NCBI GenBank assembly: GCA_003444795.1
Contig: DLWR01000133.1
Coordinates: 1 to 7,143 of the forward strand
Direction of reading: 5' to 3'
Length of the DNA: 7,143 bases
From: Cryomorphaceae bacterium
GTDB lineage: Bacteria > Bacteroidota > Bacteroidia > Flavobacteriales > Schleiferiaceae
The notes beneath the pieces were generated by a model, which did not search any database, had not been told where the DNA came from, and was given only the letters and a program-made list of their open reading frames with translations. Made by a program: the position numbers and the translations under genes. Shown here in pieces: positions 1 through 5,998 of this stretch. Numbering within the stretch: the stretch's first letter is position 1; every line of letters starts with the position of its first letter.

Positions 1-1164
1 GACGTGGACGTTCTGACGGTGGACCCTGAATTTGCCACCCATCCACTACTCGACTCCTCCTTGGAGGCAGAGGCCGCTGGTCTAAACGTGCACAGAACGC
101 GGGCGCGCGATTGGTTTGGAACCTATCAAAAGCTCACCCGACGAAAGGAAGTCCCATTCAGCGGCTTTGCCAACCAGGCAGGGCATCCAGGTCCCATTCA
201 GCGGCTGTCTCGCTTTATTCGCGGCAACTTTTTTATTCCTGACCCTCGACGAGGATGGAACGGCCATGCCTTGAGTCGGGCACGCCAACTGCATGCCAAA
301 CTCCCCTACGACGCCGTTATCACCACGGGGCCACCTCATTCCACTCACCTCATTGGCCGCGCACTCAAGCGTCAATTAGGCCTAGCCTGGTGGGCGGATT
401 TTCGCGATCCGTGGACCGACATCTACTACTACGACCAGTTCTACCCCACGGCTTGGGCACGCGCCTATGATGCTTCTTTAGAGCGCTCAGTGTTGACAGA
501 ATCAGACCGCGTGCTCACAGTTTCGAAAGACCTGGTGCGCCTTTTGGATGAAAAAGTTCCTGGGGTTCGTAAGCGATGCCACGTCCTGCCCAATGGCTAT
601 GACCCCGCTGACTTTTCAGAGACGGTCCAGCCAAAGAACGACATCTTCACGTTAACCTACACGGGTACCTTGACGTTAGATTACCCCGTTGGACACGTAG
701 AAGCTGCCTTAGAAGCCCTCCTTCAGTCGGGAAGTTCGTTGAGACTGCGCCTAGTGGGCCGTCCGGCCAATGAATTTGTGGCGTCCATGGAAGCCTTGCA
801 AAAGCGCTTCCCCCTCTTCCACCTGGAGAACCTGGGCTACCGGCCGCACGCTGAATCGGTGCACTATTTGCAAACCTCAGATGCACTCTTGCTTCTAATT
901 CCCGACCTACCCAACAACAAAGGCATCTTGACGGGGAAAATCTTTGAGTATGTCGGCAGCGGTCGCCCGATTTGGGGCTTTGGACCTACAGACGGCGACG
1001 CCCAGGACATTCTTATTCAAAGTGCGGCAGGCTCCCTATTTGAATCCGCGTCTGCAGCGAGCCAAACGCTGCAAAGCTGGCTCTCCTCTTGTCCCAAAGG
1101 CGCATCACCTGAAGCTCGCGCCGCATTTACTCGAATGGGCTTGGCCAAGGGCCTAATTGGGTAA
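1..1164 (+). CDS. GT-B glycosyltransferase (family 4-like), N-terminus cut by window edge
   Basis: The protein probably transfers a sugar from a nucleotide donor during surface glycan synthesis at the cytoplasmic face of the inner membrane; donor and acceptor cannot be told. The reading frame is open from base 1, and the first residues (DVDVLTVDPEF) match the segment that follows the first Rossmann strand in this family. I therefore infer that about 35-45 N-terminal residues, with the usual glycine-rich loop, lie upstream, and I do not accept the GTG at base 4 as a start. Counting from the first whole codon, RGNFFIPDP is near 74-82, WADFRDPW near 131-138, PNGYDPADF near 197-205 and YTGTL near 220-224. 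GKIFEYVGSGRP, near 312-323, carries the acidic donor-binding region of the C-terminal domain. The frame closes with TAA. No signal peptide or membrane span is visible. A 16-bp direct repeat lies inside the gene at 151-206. The fold is fairly certain, the specificity unknown. Confidence 0.85.
   Translation, partial: DVDVLTVDPEFATHPLLDSSLEAEAAGLNVHRTRARDWFGTYQKLTRRKEVPFSGFANQAGHPGPIQRLSRFIRGNFFIPDPRRGWNGHALSRARQLHAKLPYDAVITTGPPHSTHLIGRALKRQLGLAWWADFRDPWTDIYYYDQFYPTAWARAYDASLERSVLTESDRVLTVSKDLVRLLDEKVPGVRKRCHVLPNGYDPADFSETVQPKNDIFTLTYTGTLTLDYPVGHVEAALEALLQSGSSLRLRLVGRPANEFVASMEALQKRFPLFHLENLGYRPHAESVHYLQTSDALLLLIPDLPNNKGILTGKIFEYVGSGRPIWGFGPTDGDAQDILIQSAAGSLFESASAASQTLQSWLSSCPKGASPEARAAFTRMGLAKGLIG
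151..206. repeat. 16-bp exact direct repeat, 40 bp apart, inside the glycosyltransferase gene
   Basis: GTCCCATTCAGCGGCT occurs at 151-166 and again, identically, at 191-206. The 40-bp offset is not a multiple of three, so the copies are read in different frames: VPFSG in the first and GPIQRL in the second. The bases between them are not similar. Slippage or recombination between the copies would delete 40 bp and shift the frame. The repeat is seen directly; any switching role is inference. Confidence 0.75.
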
Positions 1165-1172
1165 AAGGTCGA

Positions 1173-1188
1173 AAGGGTTGAAGGGTTG
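1173..1188. repeat. Tandem 8-bp repeat AAGGGTTG x2 just after the glycosyltransferase stop
   Basis: Two perfect head-to-tail copies of AAGGGTTG fill 1173-1188, nine bases after the TAA, and are followed by AAATG. The repeat leads directly into the hairpin cluster at 1193-1263. It is too short to call a microsatellite locus, but it adds to the repetitive character of this gap. Confidence 0.5.
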
Positions 1189-1192
1189 AAAT

Positions 1193-1263
1193 GCAAATAG
1201 CGTTTAGCCTTCGTATTTGCCAGCGCGGAGCGGAGCTCGCGCTGCCCTAGCACCCAAAGTGCT
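1193..1263. other. Three consecutive hairpins in the convergent gap
   Basis: Hairpin 1 (1193-1220) pairs GCAAATA with TATTTGC, and two more pairs form if one G is bulged. Hairpin 2 (1221-1244) pairs CAGCGC with GCGCTG and then GAGC with GCTC around a GGA loop, with one bulged G: ten pairs, very GC-rich. Hairpin 3 (1249-1263) pairs AGCAC with GTGCT around CCAAA. The gap separates the 3' ends of the glycosyltransferase gene and carB, so these structures may terminate transcription or block RNA decay in both directions. None is followed by a T tract on either strand, so I do not call a canonical intrinsic terminator. A dispersed REP-like or MITE-like element is the alternative. Confidence 0.5.
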
Positions 1264-1271
1264 CAGATTGC

Positions 1272-4121
1272 TTACTTCGAGAGGTAATAGTTACGCTCTG
1301 AGTAGAGTTTGCGGAATATGGGATCCTTCAAAGAATCAATAAAATGAATGGCTTCGCCCGTGGATTTCATCTGGGGGCCAAGCGTTTTATTGACGTTCGG
1401 GAACTTATTGAAGCTGAAGACAGGCACCTTGATCGCCCAGCCCTTGAGCTGCGGATTAAACGTGAAGTCTTTCACCTTATTTGCACCAATCATAACTTTT
1501 GCCGCTGCATTGACATAGGGCTCTTTGTAGGCCTTGCAAATGAAGGGGACGGTACGCGAGGCGCGGGGATTGGCCTCGATGATGTATACGGTGTCGTTCT
1601 TGATCGCAAATTGGATATTAATCAGCCCTACCGTTCCCAAGGCACGCGCAATAGTGTGGGTGTGCTCGATAATCTGCTGCTTCACCATCTCACCTAAATT
1701 AAAGGGAGGAAGGGTGGCATTAGAGTCCCCAGAGTGCACGCCACAGGGCTCAATGTGCTCCATGATGCCGATGATGTATACATCTTCGCCGTCACAGATG
1801 GCATCCGCTTCCGCTTCGATGGCTCCTTCCAAGTAGTGGTCAAGCAAAACGCGGTTCCCTGGGAAGTCCTTGAAGAGTTCCACGACATGGGTTTCTAATT
1901 CTTCGTCGTTGATGACAATCTTCATGCCCTGTCCGCCAAGGACGTAGGACGGGCGCACCAGAATGGGGTAGCCCAATTTGGCCGCCACCGCGCGCGCTTC
2001 ATCCGCATGGGTGATAACATCAAACTTTGGATAGGGAATTTTATACTCCTGCAAGAGGGTCGAGAAACGTCCGCGGTCTTCGGCCAAGTCCAAGCTTTCG
2101 TAGTTCGTTCCCATGATTTTAATGCCGAAGCGATCGAGCTTCTCGGCTAATTTCAAGGCCGTTTGGCCCCCCAGTTGGACAATGACGCCCTCGGGCTTTT
2201 CATTGCGGATGATGTCGTAAATATGCTCCCAGAAGACCGGCTCAAAGTAGAGTTTATCTGCGGTATCAAAGTCCGTAGAAACCGTTTCTGGATTGCAGTT
2301 AATCATGATGGTTTCGTAGCCACTCTCCTTGGCGGCAAGCACGCCGTGGACACAGGAATAGTCAAATTCAATACCTTGTCCAATTCGGTTGGGACCACTG
2401 CCTAAAACCACAATTTTCTTCTTGTCCGAAACCGTCACCTCGCTCTCCGCATAGGTCTGCCCGGCCGCATTCTTCATGGGAAGTTCAAAGGTGGAATAAT
2501 AGTAGGGCGTTTGCGCAGGGAATTCTGCGGCACAGGTATCCACCAGTTTCCAAACGCGCTCAATACCCATTTCAACCCGCTTGCTGTGGATTTCTGACTC
2601 CAAACTGCGTGTCATGTGGGCAATTTGGCGGTCGGCAAAACCTTTCATTTTGGCATCGAGTAAAAGCTCGAAGGGCAAGCTTTTCAGTGTGTGCTTTTCG
2701 AGCGCACGCTGGGTATCTACGAGGTCTTCAATTTGCTTGAGGAACCAAAGATCAATCTTGGTAATCTCATGAATTCGACGCAAAGGAATGCCCATCTGCA
2801 TCGCATCGTACAGCACAAATACGCGGTCCCACGAGGCATGCTCTAACTTGTGCAAGATGGTGGCCTGATCGGTGTGGCCCTTGCCATCAGCGCCTAAGCC
2901 GTTGCGCTTGATCTCCAAGGATTGTGCGGCCTTGTGCAGGGCCTCTTGGAAGCTACGGCCAATGCCCATCACCTCTCCCACGGACTTCATTTGCAGGCCA
3001 AGACGACGGTCCGCACCTTCAAATTTGTCAAAGTTCCAGCGTGGAATCTTCACAATCACGTAGTCCAAGGTGGGCTCAAAATAGGCCGTAGTAGTCTTGG
3101 TGATTTGGTTGTTGAGTTCGTCCAACGTGTAACCAATGGCAAGCTTTGCGGCAATCTTCGCAATAGGATACCCAGTTGCTTTTGAGGCCAAAGCGGAAGA
3201 GCGGGAGACACGTGGGTTGATTTCGATGGCAACGATGTCCTCCTTCTCATCTGGGCTAACGGCAAACTGCACGTTACAGCCTCCTGCAAAGTTTCCGATA
3301 GACCGCATCATGTGAATAGCCATATCACGCATCTTTTGATACGTGGTATCGCTCAATGTCATGGCAGGCGCCACCGTGATGGAGTCGCCCGTATGAATCC
3401 CCATCGGGTCCATGTTCTCAATGGAACAAATAATGATGACGTTGTCGTTCTTGTCGCGAAGAAGTTCTAACTCAAATTCTTTCCAGCCCAACAATGCCTT
3501 GTCAATCATCACTTCGTGAATGGGGCTGATCTCCAAGCCGCGCTGAAGCGCTTCGTCAAATTCTTCCTTGTTCCAGACAAATGAGGCGCCACTTCCCCCT
3601 AGTGTGAAGGAGGCACGGACACAAAGTGGGAATCCGAATTCCTGAGCAATTTCTTTGCCCTTGAGGTAACTGGTTGCCGTTTTAGCCGGAGCCATCGGTA
3701 TGCCAATTTGGCCCATTAACTCCTTGAACTTCTCACGGTCCTCTGTGATGTTGATGGCATCGATATCCACGCCAATAATCTTCACTCCATACGCTTCCCA
3801 AAGGCCCTGATTATCCGCTTCGATACAAAGATTGAGTGCCGTCTGACCGCCCATAGTAGGAAGTACAGCATCAATCTTTCGCTCCTTCAAGATTTTTTCT
3901 AGAGAAGCCACCTCCAAGGGCAGTAAGTAGATGTGGTCCGCAACCACCTCGTCCGTCATGATGGTCGCAGGATTGGAGTTGATCAAGGTGACCTCAATGC
4001 CTTCGTCGCGCAGGGAGCGCGATGCTTGAGAACCCGAATAATCGAATTCGCAGGCTTGGCCAATGACGATGGGACCACTACCGATAATTAGAATAGACTG
4101 GATATCAGGGTTCTTAGGCAT
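1272..4121 (-). CDS. carB: Carbamoyl-phosphate synthetase large subunit, short form without the regulatory domain
   Basis: CarB makes carbamoyl phosphate from bicarbonate, two ATP and ammonia channelled from the glutaminase subunit CarA, feeding pyrimidine and arginine synthesis in the cytoplasm. The two homologous halves are clear. The first has SGPIVIGQACEFDYSG (15-30), the ATP-grasp loop TLGGSGASF (173-181), metal ligands Q285, E300 and N302, and INPRVSR (301-307). The second has GSGPNRIGQGIEFDYS (574-589), VLGGQGM (727-733), metal ligands Q837, E849 and N851, and EANPRASR (849-856). The oligomerisation region lies between them, about 400-560. The protein ends at 949 aa, shortly after GPQMKSTGE; the E. 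coli enzyme is about 1073 aa. The missing part is the C-terminal MGS-like domain that binds UMP and ornithine. Short CarB proteins are common in Bacteroidota, so I read this as lineage-typical rather than a fresh truncation. The ATG at 4121 gives the canonical MPKNPDI start. No carA is in the window. rpmH lies upstream, behind a terminator. Confidence 0.97.
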   Translation of the reverse strand: MPKNPDIQSILIIGSGPIVIGQACEFDYSGSQASRSLRDEGIEVTLINSNPATIMTDEVVADHIYLLPLEVASLEKILKERKIDAVLPTMGGQTALNLCIEADNQGLWEAYGVKIIGVDIDAINITEDREKFKELMGQIGIPMAPAKTATSYLKGKEIAQEFGFPLCVRASFTLGGSGASFVWNKEEFDEALQRGLEISPIHEVMIDKALLGWKEFELELLRDKNDNVIIICSIENMDPMGIHTGDSITVAPAMTLSDTTYQKMRDMAIHMMRSIGNFAGGCNVQFAVSPDEKEDIVAIEINPRVSRSSALASKATGYPIAKIAAKLAIGYTLDELNNQITKTTTAYFEPTLDYVIVKIPRWNFDKFEGADRRLGLQMKSVGEVMGIGRSFQEALHKAAQSLEIKRNGLGADGKGHTDQATILHKLEHASWDRVFVLYDAMQMGIPLRRIHEITKIDLWFLKQIEDLVDTQRALEKHTLKSLPFELLLDAKMKGFADRQIAHMTRSLESEIHSKRVEMGIERVWKLVDTCAAEFPAQTPYYYSTFELPMKNAAGQTYAESEVTVSDKKKIVVLGSGPNRIGQGIEFDYSCVHGVLAAKESGYETIMINCNPETVSTDFDTADKLYFEPVFWEHIYDIIRNEKPEGVIVQLGGQTALKLAEKLDRFGIKIMGTNYESLDLAEDRGRFSTLLQEYKIPYPKFDVITHADEARAVAAKLGYPILVRPSYVLGGQGMKIVINDEELETHVVELFKDFPGNRVLLDHYLEGAIEAEADAICDGEDVYIIGIMEHIEPCGVHSGDSNATLPPFNLGEMVKQQIIEHTHTIARALGTVGLINIQFAIKNDTVYIIEANPRASRTVPFICKAYKEPYVNAAAKVMIGANKVKDFTFNPQLKGWAIKVPVFSFNKFPNVNKTLGPQMKSTGEAIHFIDSLKDPIFRKLYSERNYYLSK

Positions 4122-4171
4122 GATGGAGACGGAACAGATTGATGGCTTTAAAGATGTGAACTAGTAGGCAC

Positions 4172-4201
4172 AAAAAAAAGGTGCTGCGGGAGCAACACCT
4201 T
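4172..4201 (-). terminator. Intrinsic terminator downstream of rpmH
   Basis: Read on the minus strand, AAGGTGTTGC pairs with GCAGCACCTT around a TCCC loop (ten pairs, one of them G-U), and the RNA then runs through eight U residues (plus-strand A run at 4172-4179). The hairpin begins 24 bases after the rpmH stop. This is a textbook rho-independent terminator and should separate rpmH from carB, which starts 50 bases further on. Confidence 0.93.
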
Positions 4202-4224
4202 CTTCATATGTGTGGAGAAACGCA

Positions 4225-4383
4225 TTACCCCTTGTGGCTTCCTTCGTCAGAAACCGTCAAACGCTTGCGACCACGGACGCGGCGTAATGCGAGGACACGA
4301 CGTCCGTTGGCTGACTTCATGCGCTCACGGAAGCCGTGCTTGTTCTTGCGCTTGCGATTGGAGGGTTGAAATGTACGTTTCAT
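4225..4383 (-). CDS. rpmH: 50S ribosomal protein L34
   Basis: This 52-aa basic protein is a structural component of the large ribosomal subunit and binds 23S rRNA. The translation begins [18 protein letters not shown], the family signature, continues [14 protein letters not shown], and ends with an acidic-then-basic tail, SDEGSHKG, of the kind seen in Bacteroidota L34. The length fits the usual 44-53 residues. The start at 4383 is fixed by the invariant MKRTFQPS opening. No Shine-Dalgarno sequence precedes it, as expected in this phylum. A -7 box lies about 20 bases upstream and a strong terminator follows, so the gene looks monocistronic. rnpA, its usual partner in many bacteria, is not beside it: carB follows instead. 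Confidence 0.97.
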   Translation of the reverse strand: MKRTFQPSNRKRKNKHGFRERMKSANGRRVLALRRVRGRKRLTVSDEGSHKG

Positions 4384-4403
4384 AACAATGCTTATTCGGG
4401 CGG

Positions 4404-4434
4404 CAAATATATTCTATTTTTCTCAATGACCGAA
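4404..4434 (-). promoter_or_regulatory. Bacteroidota-type promoter for rpmH
   Basis: On the minus strand TATATTTG (4411-4404) matches the Bacteroidota -7 consensus TAnnTTTG exactly. Twenty bases upstream is TTC (4434-4432), two of three bases of the -33 TTG element. Transcription would start near 4398 and give a leader of about 15 nt. The sequence match is direct; the function is inferred from the consensus and from the position ahead of a ribosomal protein gene. Confidence 0.65.
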
Positions 4435-4446
4435 TGGATATCTTTG
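4417..4446 (+). promoter_or_regulatory. Candidate Bacteroidota-type promoter for the SDR operon
   Basis: TATCTTTG (4439-4446) is an exact TAnnTTTG match. A T-rich -33 region (TTT at 4417-4419, two of three bases of TTG) lies 19 bases upstream. A start 5-7 bases downstream would fall at about 4452, on the preferred ATG of the SDR gene, giving a leaderless or nearly leaderless mRNA. The box also lies inside the longer possible reading frame that starts at 4434, so it may instead be coding sequence that matches by chance. Confidence 0.45.
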
Positions 4447-4451
4447 GAAAT

Positions 4452-5195
4452 ATGGATCGACGAGTTTGGATTACCGGCGGAAGCCAAGGCATTGGCCGTG
4501 CTTTAGTCCATGAATACCGCCAAAAAGGCTGGACCGTTTTAGCAACGTCCCGGCAGGCGAGCGGGCCGGAAGATGTGCACCACTGGATACAAGCGGACCT
4601 GAGCAAGCCGGAGGATCGCCTCCGTGCGCTTGAGGCCGTTCTTCAAATCGGATGGCCGGATTTGGTCATTTTTAATGCAGGGGTGGGACATTGGGCCCCC
4701 GTTTCCGCCACCAAGCCCCTTGATGCCGATTATATTTTTCAAGTGAACTACTGGGCCGCAGTTGACCTTACCTACCAACTTCAGCAAGTCCAGGGCGAAC
4801 GACCCTTGCATGTACTTGCGGTTACGAGCATTGCAGCACATTTTGGTCAGCGGAAATTGGCCACCTATTCCGCGTCAAAAGCAGCCTTGCGTTTGTGGGC
4901 ACTCAGCCTGAACGAAGAATGGCACGAGACACCCAACCGCATCCAAGTAGTCATCCCTGGAGTCGTCACAACGGACATCATGCGCAATACCTTGGACCGC
5001 GATGGCAATCCTCTAGGCGAACGCGCCAAGAGCCACTTTGGCTGGTCTCCTGAAAAAGTAGCCCAAAAACTTTACGCCGTGCCTCAATCGGGCAAGTTTG
5101 AGCACATATTCGCCTCGATTAGCGTGCGTTTGGCTTTGATTTTGCACGACCTTTGCCCTCGATTGTTTTACACTTTGTTGCGCCGACGCTCATGA
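4452..5195 (+). CDS. Short-chain dehydrogenase/reductase (classical SDR, NAD(P)-dependent)
   Basis: This is a cytoplasmic oxidoreductase interconverting a carbonyl and an alcohol with NAD(P)H; the substrate is unknown. Counted from the ATG at 4452, the cofactor loop TGGSQGIG is at 8-15, an acidic residue of ADL at 49, NAG at 75-77, and the catalytic tetrad is N99, S126, Y139 and K143 (YSASK), so the enzyme should be active. TSR at the end of the second strand puts an arginine (R34) where NADP-preferring enzymes often have a basic residue. PGVVTTDIM follows the active site. The tail (RLALILHDL then FYTLLRRRS) is hydrophobic and then basic and might touch the membrane. An in-frame ATG at 4434 would add MDIFGN. 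I prefer 4452 because SDRs usually enter the first strand three or four residues after Met and because a promoter-like box overlaps those extra codons. The TGA overlaps the start of the oxygenase gene by 4 bp. Confidence 0.88.
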   Translation: MDRRVWITGGSQGIGRALVHEYRQKGWTVLATSRQASGPEDVHHWIQADLSKPEDRLRALEAVLQIGWPDLVIFNAGVGHWAPVSATKPLDADYIFQVNYWAAVDLTYQLQQVQGERPLHVLAVTSIAAHFGQRKLATYSASKAALRLWALSLNEEWHETPNRIQVVIPGVVTTDIMRNTLDRDGNPLGERAKSHFGWSPEKVAQKLYAVPQSGKFEHIFASISVRLALILHDLCPRLFYTLLRRRS

Positions 5196-5998
5196 ATTCG
5201 GTTATCCATCCAGACGTCCTCCAGAATCTACCCGCGCTGAGAGCTGCCTTTGCAGAAGGTTCGCCCAAGCATGTCATCATTGACAATTTCCTTCAGGAGG
5301 ACATCGCCAACGCTTTGCACCGGCATTTCCCCTCTGTGGACTCCCTCAAGGTGAAGCGGAAGTCCTTGAACGAAAACAAAGTGGAGGACTACCATTTTGA
5401 ACGCTGGGACCCCGTATTTACGGACGTCCGAAACGCTATTCGCTCAGAGGAATTCGGCGCTTGGATGAGTAAGCTTACAGGCATCGAAAACCTCAGCACT
5501 CCGGATGATGCGCTGGGTTCAGGTTTGCACCAAGGCGGAAACGGAAGCTTTGTCGATGTGCATATCGATGTCAACTTTGATCCGAAGCTTAAACTGTGGC
5601 GCCGCATCAACCTCCTGATCTACTTAAACCGCCATTGGGATGAAACGTACGGCGGTCATTTGGAGATTTGGGACCCAAAAATGCAAAACGTCCTGCATCG
5701 TGTAGCTCCTTTGCACAACCGCGCCATCATCTTCTTGACTGACGAGAACAGCCCACACGGGTACAAAGCCATCAACGTCCCCGAAGGCGAATCCCGCAAG
5801 AGCTTTTACGCCTATTTCTTTACGGAGGTCAGCGACGGCTTTAAGTACAGCGACAGCCGCTTTATTGCGCGTCCGGACGATAGCTTCACGCGCCGAACAG
5901 CCACCGCCCTCAAAGAGTGGACAAAGATTCGGGCCAAGCGCGTTCTCAATGCCTTGGGCGTAAAAATGCTCGACTTCCAAGACAAGAATCGCTTCTAA
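5192..5998 (+). CDS. 2-oxoglutarate/Fe(II)-dependent oxygenase, prolyl-4-hydroxylase-like
   Basis: The protein should hydroxylate an unknown substrate using O2, 2-oxoglutarate and Fe(II), releasing CO2 and succinate. Counted from the ATG at 5192 (268 aa), the iron ligands are H124 and D126 (VHIDVNF) and H189 (SPHGY). R202 (ESRKSF) is placed to bind the 2-oxoglutarate carboxylate, 13 residues after the distal histidine. YGGHLEIWD (153-161) and FLTDENSPHG (181-190) are typical of the 2OG-FeII_Oxy_3 type, whose members I recall from glycan and secondary-metabolite loci as well as peptide hydroxylation. The N-terminal VIIDNFL (28-34) is the usual entry strand. The frame is open further upstream to an ATG at 5153, but that lies inside the SDR gene; 5192 gives the ATGA overlap typical of coupled genes. 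No signal peptide or membrane span is seen. The TAA shares its last base with the next ATG. Confidence 0.87.
   Translation: MNSVIHPDVLQNLPALRAAFAEGSPKHVIIDNFLQEDIANALHRHFPSVDSLKVKRKSLNENKVEDYHFERWDPVFTDVRNAIRSEEFGAWMSKLTGIENLSTPDDALGSGLHQGGNGSFVDVHIDVNFDPKLKLWRRINLLIYLNRHWDETYGGHLEIWDPKMQNVLHRVAPLHNRAIIFLTDENSPHGYKAINVPEGESRKSFYAYFFTEVSDGFKYSDSRFIARPDDSFTRRTATALKEWTKIRAKRVLNALGVKMLDFQDKNRF

Noticed and set aside
4..6. GTG at base 4 as the true glycosyltransferase start
   Set aside because: The frame is open to base 1 and the protein would lack the first Rossmann strand and glycine-rich loop required by the fold; the gene is simply cut by the window edge.
1192..1263. Canonical intrinsic terminators for the glycosyltransferase gene and carB
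   Set aside because: The stems are good, but no T tract follows any of them on either strand, so the region is listed only as a hairpin cluster.
1344..1697. 117-codon plus-strand open frame opposite carB
   Set aside because: It lies wholly antisense to strongly conserved carB codons, its translation matches no family I recognise, and it has no promoter-like or start context.
4362..4373. 12-mer AGGGTTGAAATG shared between rpmH (4362-4373) and the convergent gap (1182-1193)
   Set aside because: In rpmH it encodes the conserved FQPS region on the opposite strand, so the match is best explained by chance.
5153..5191. Longer start for the oxygenase at the upstream ATG (5153)
   Set aside because: It would overlap the SDR gene by 43 bases and add residues with no family resemblance; the ATG at 5192 gives the standard ATGA coupling and a normal N-terminus.
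5624..5980. 118-codon minus-strand open frame opposite the oxygenase
   Set aside because: It overlaps the conserved distal histidine and arginine region of the oxygenase, and its translation looks like a shadow with no recognisable domain.
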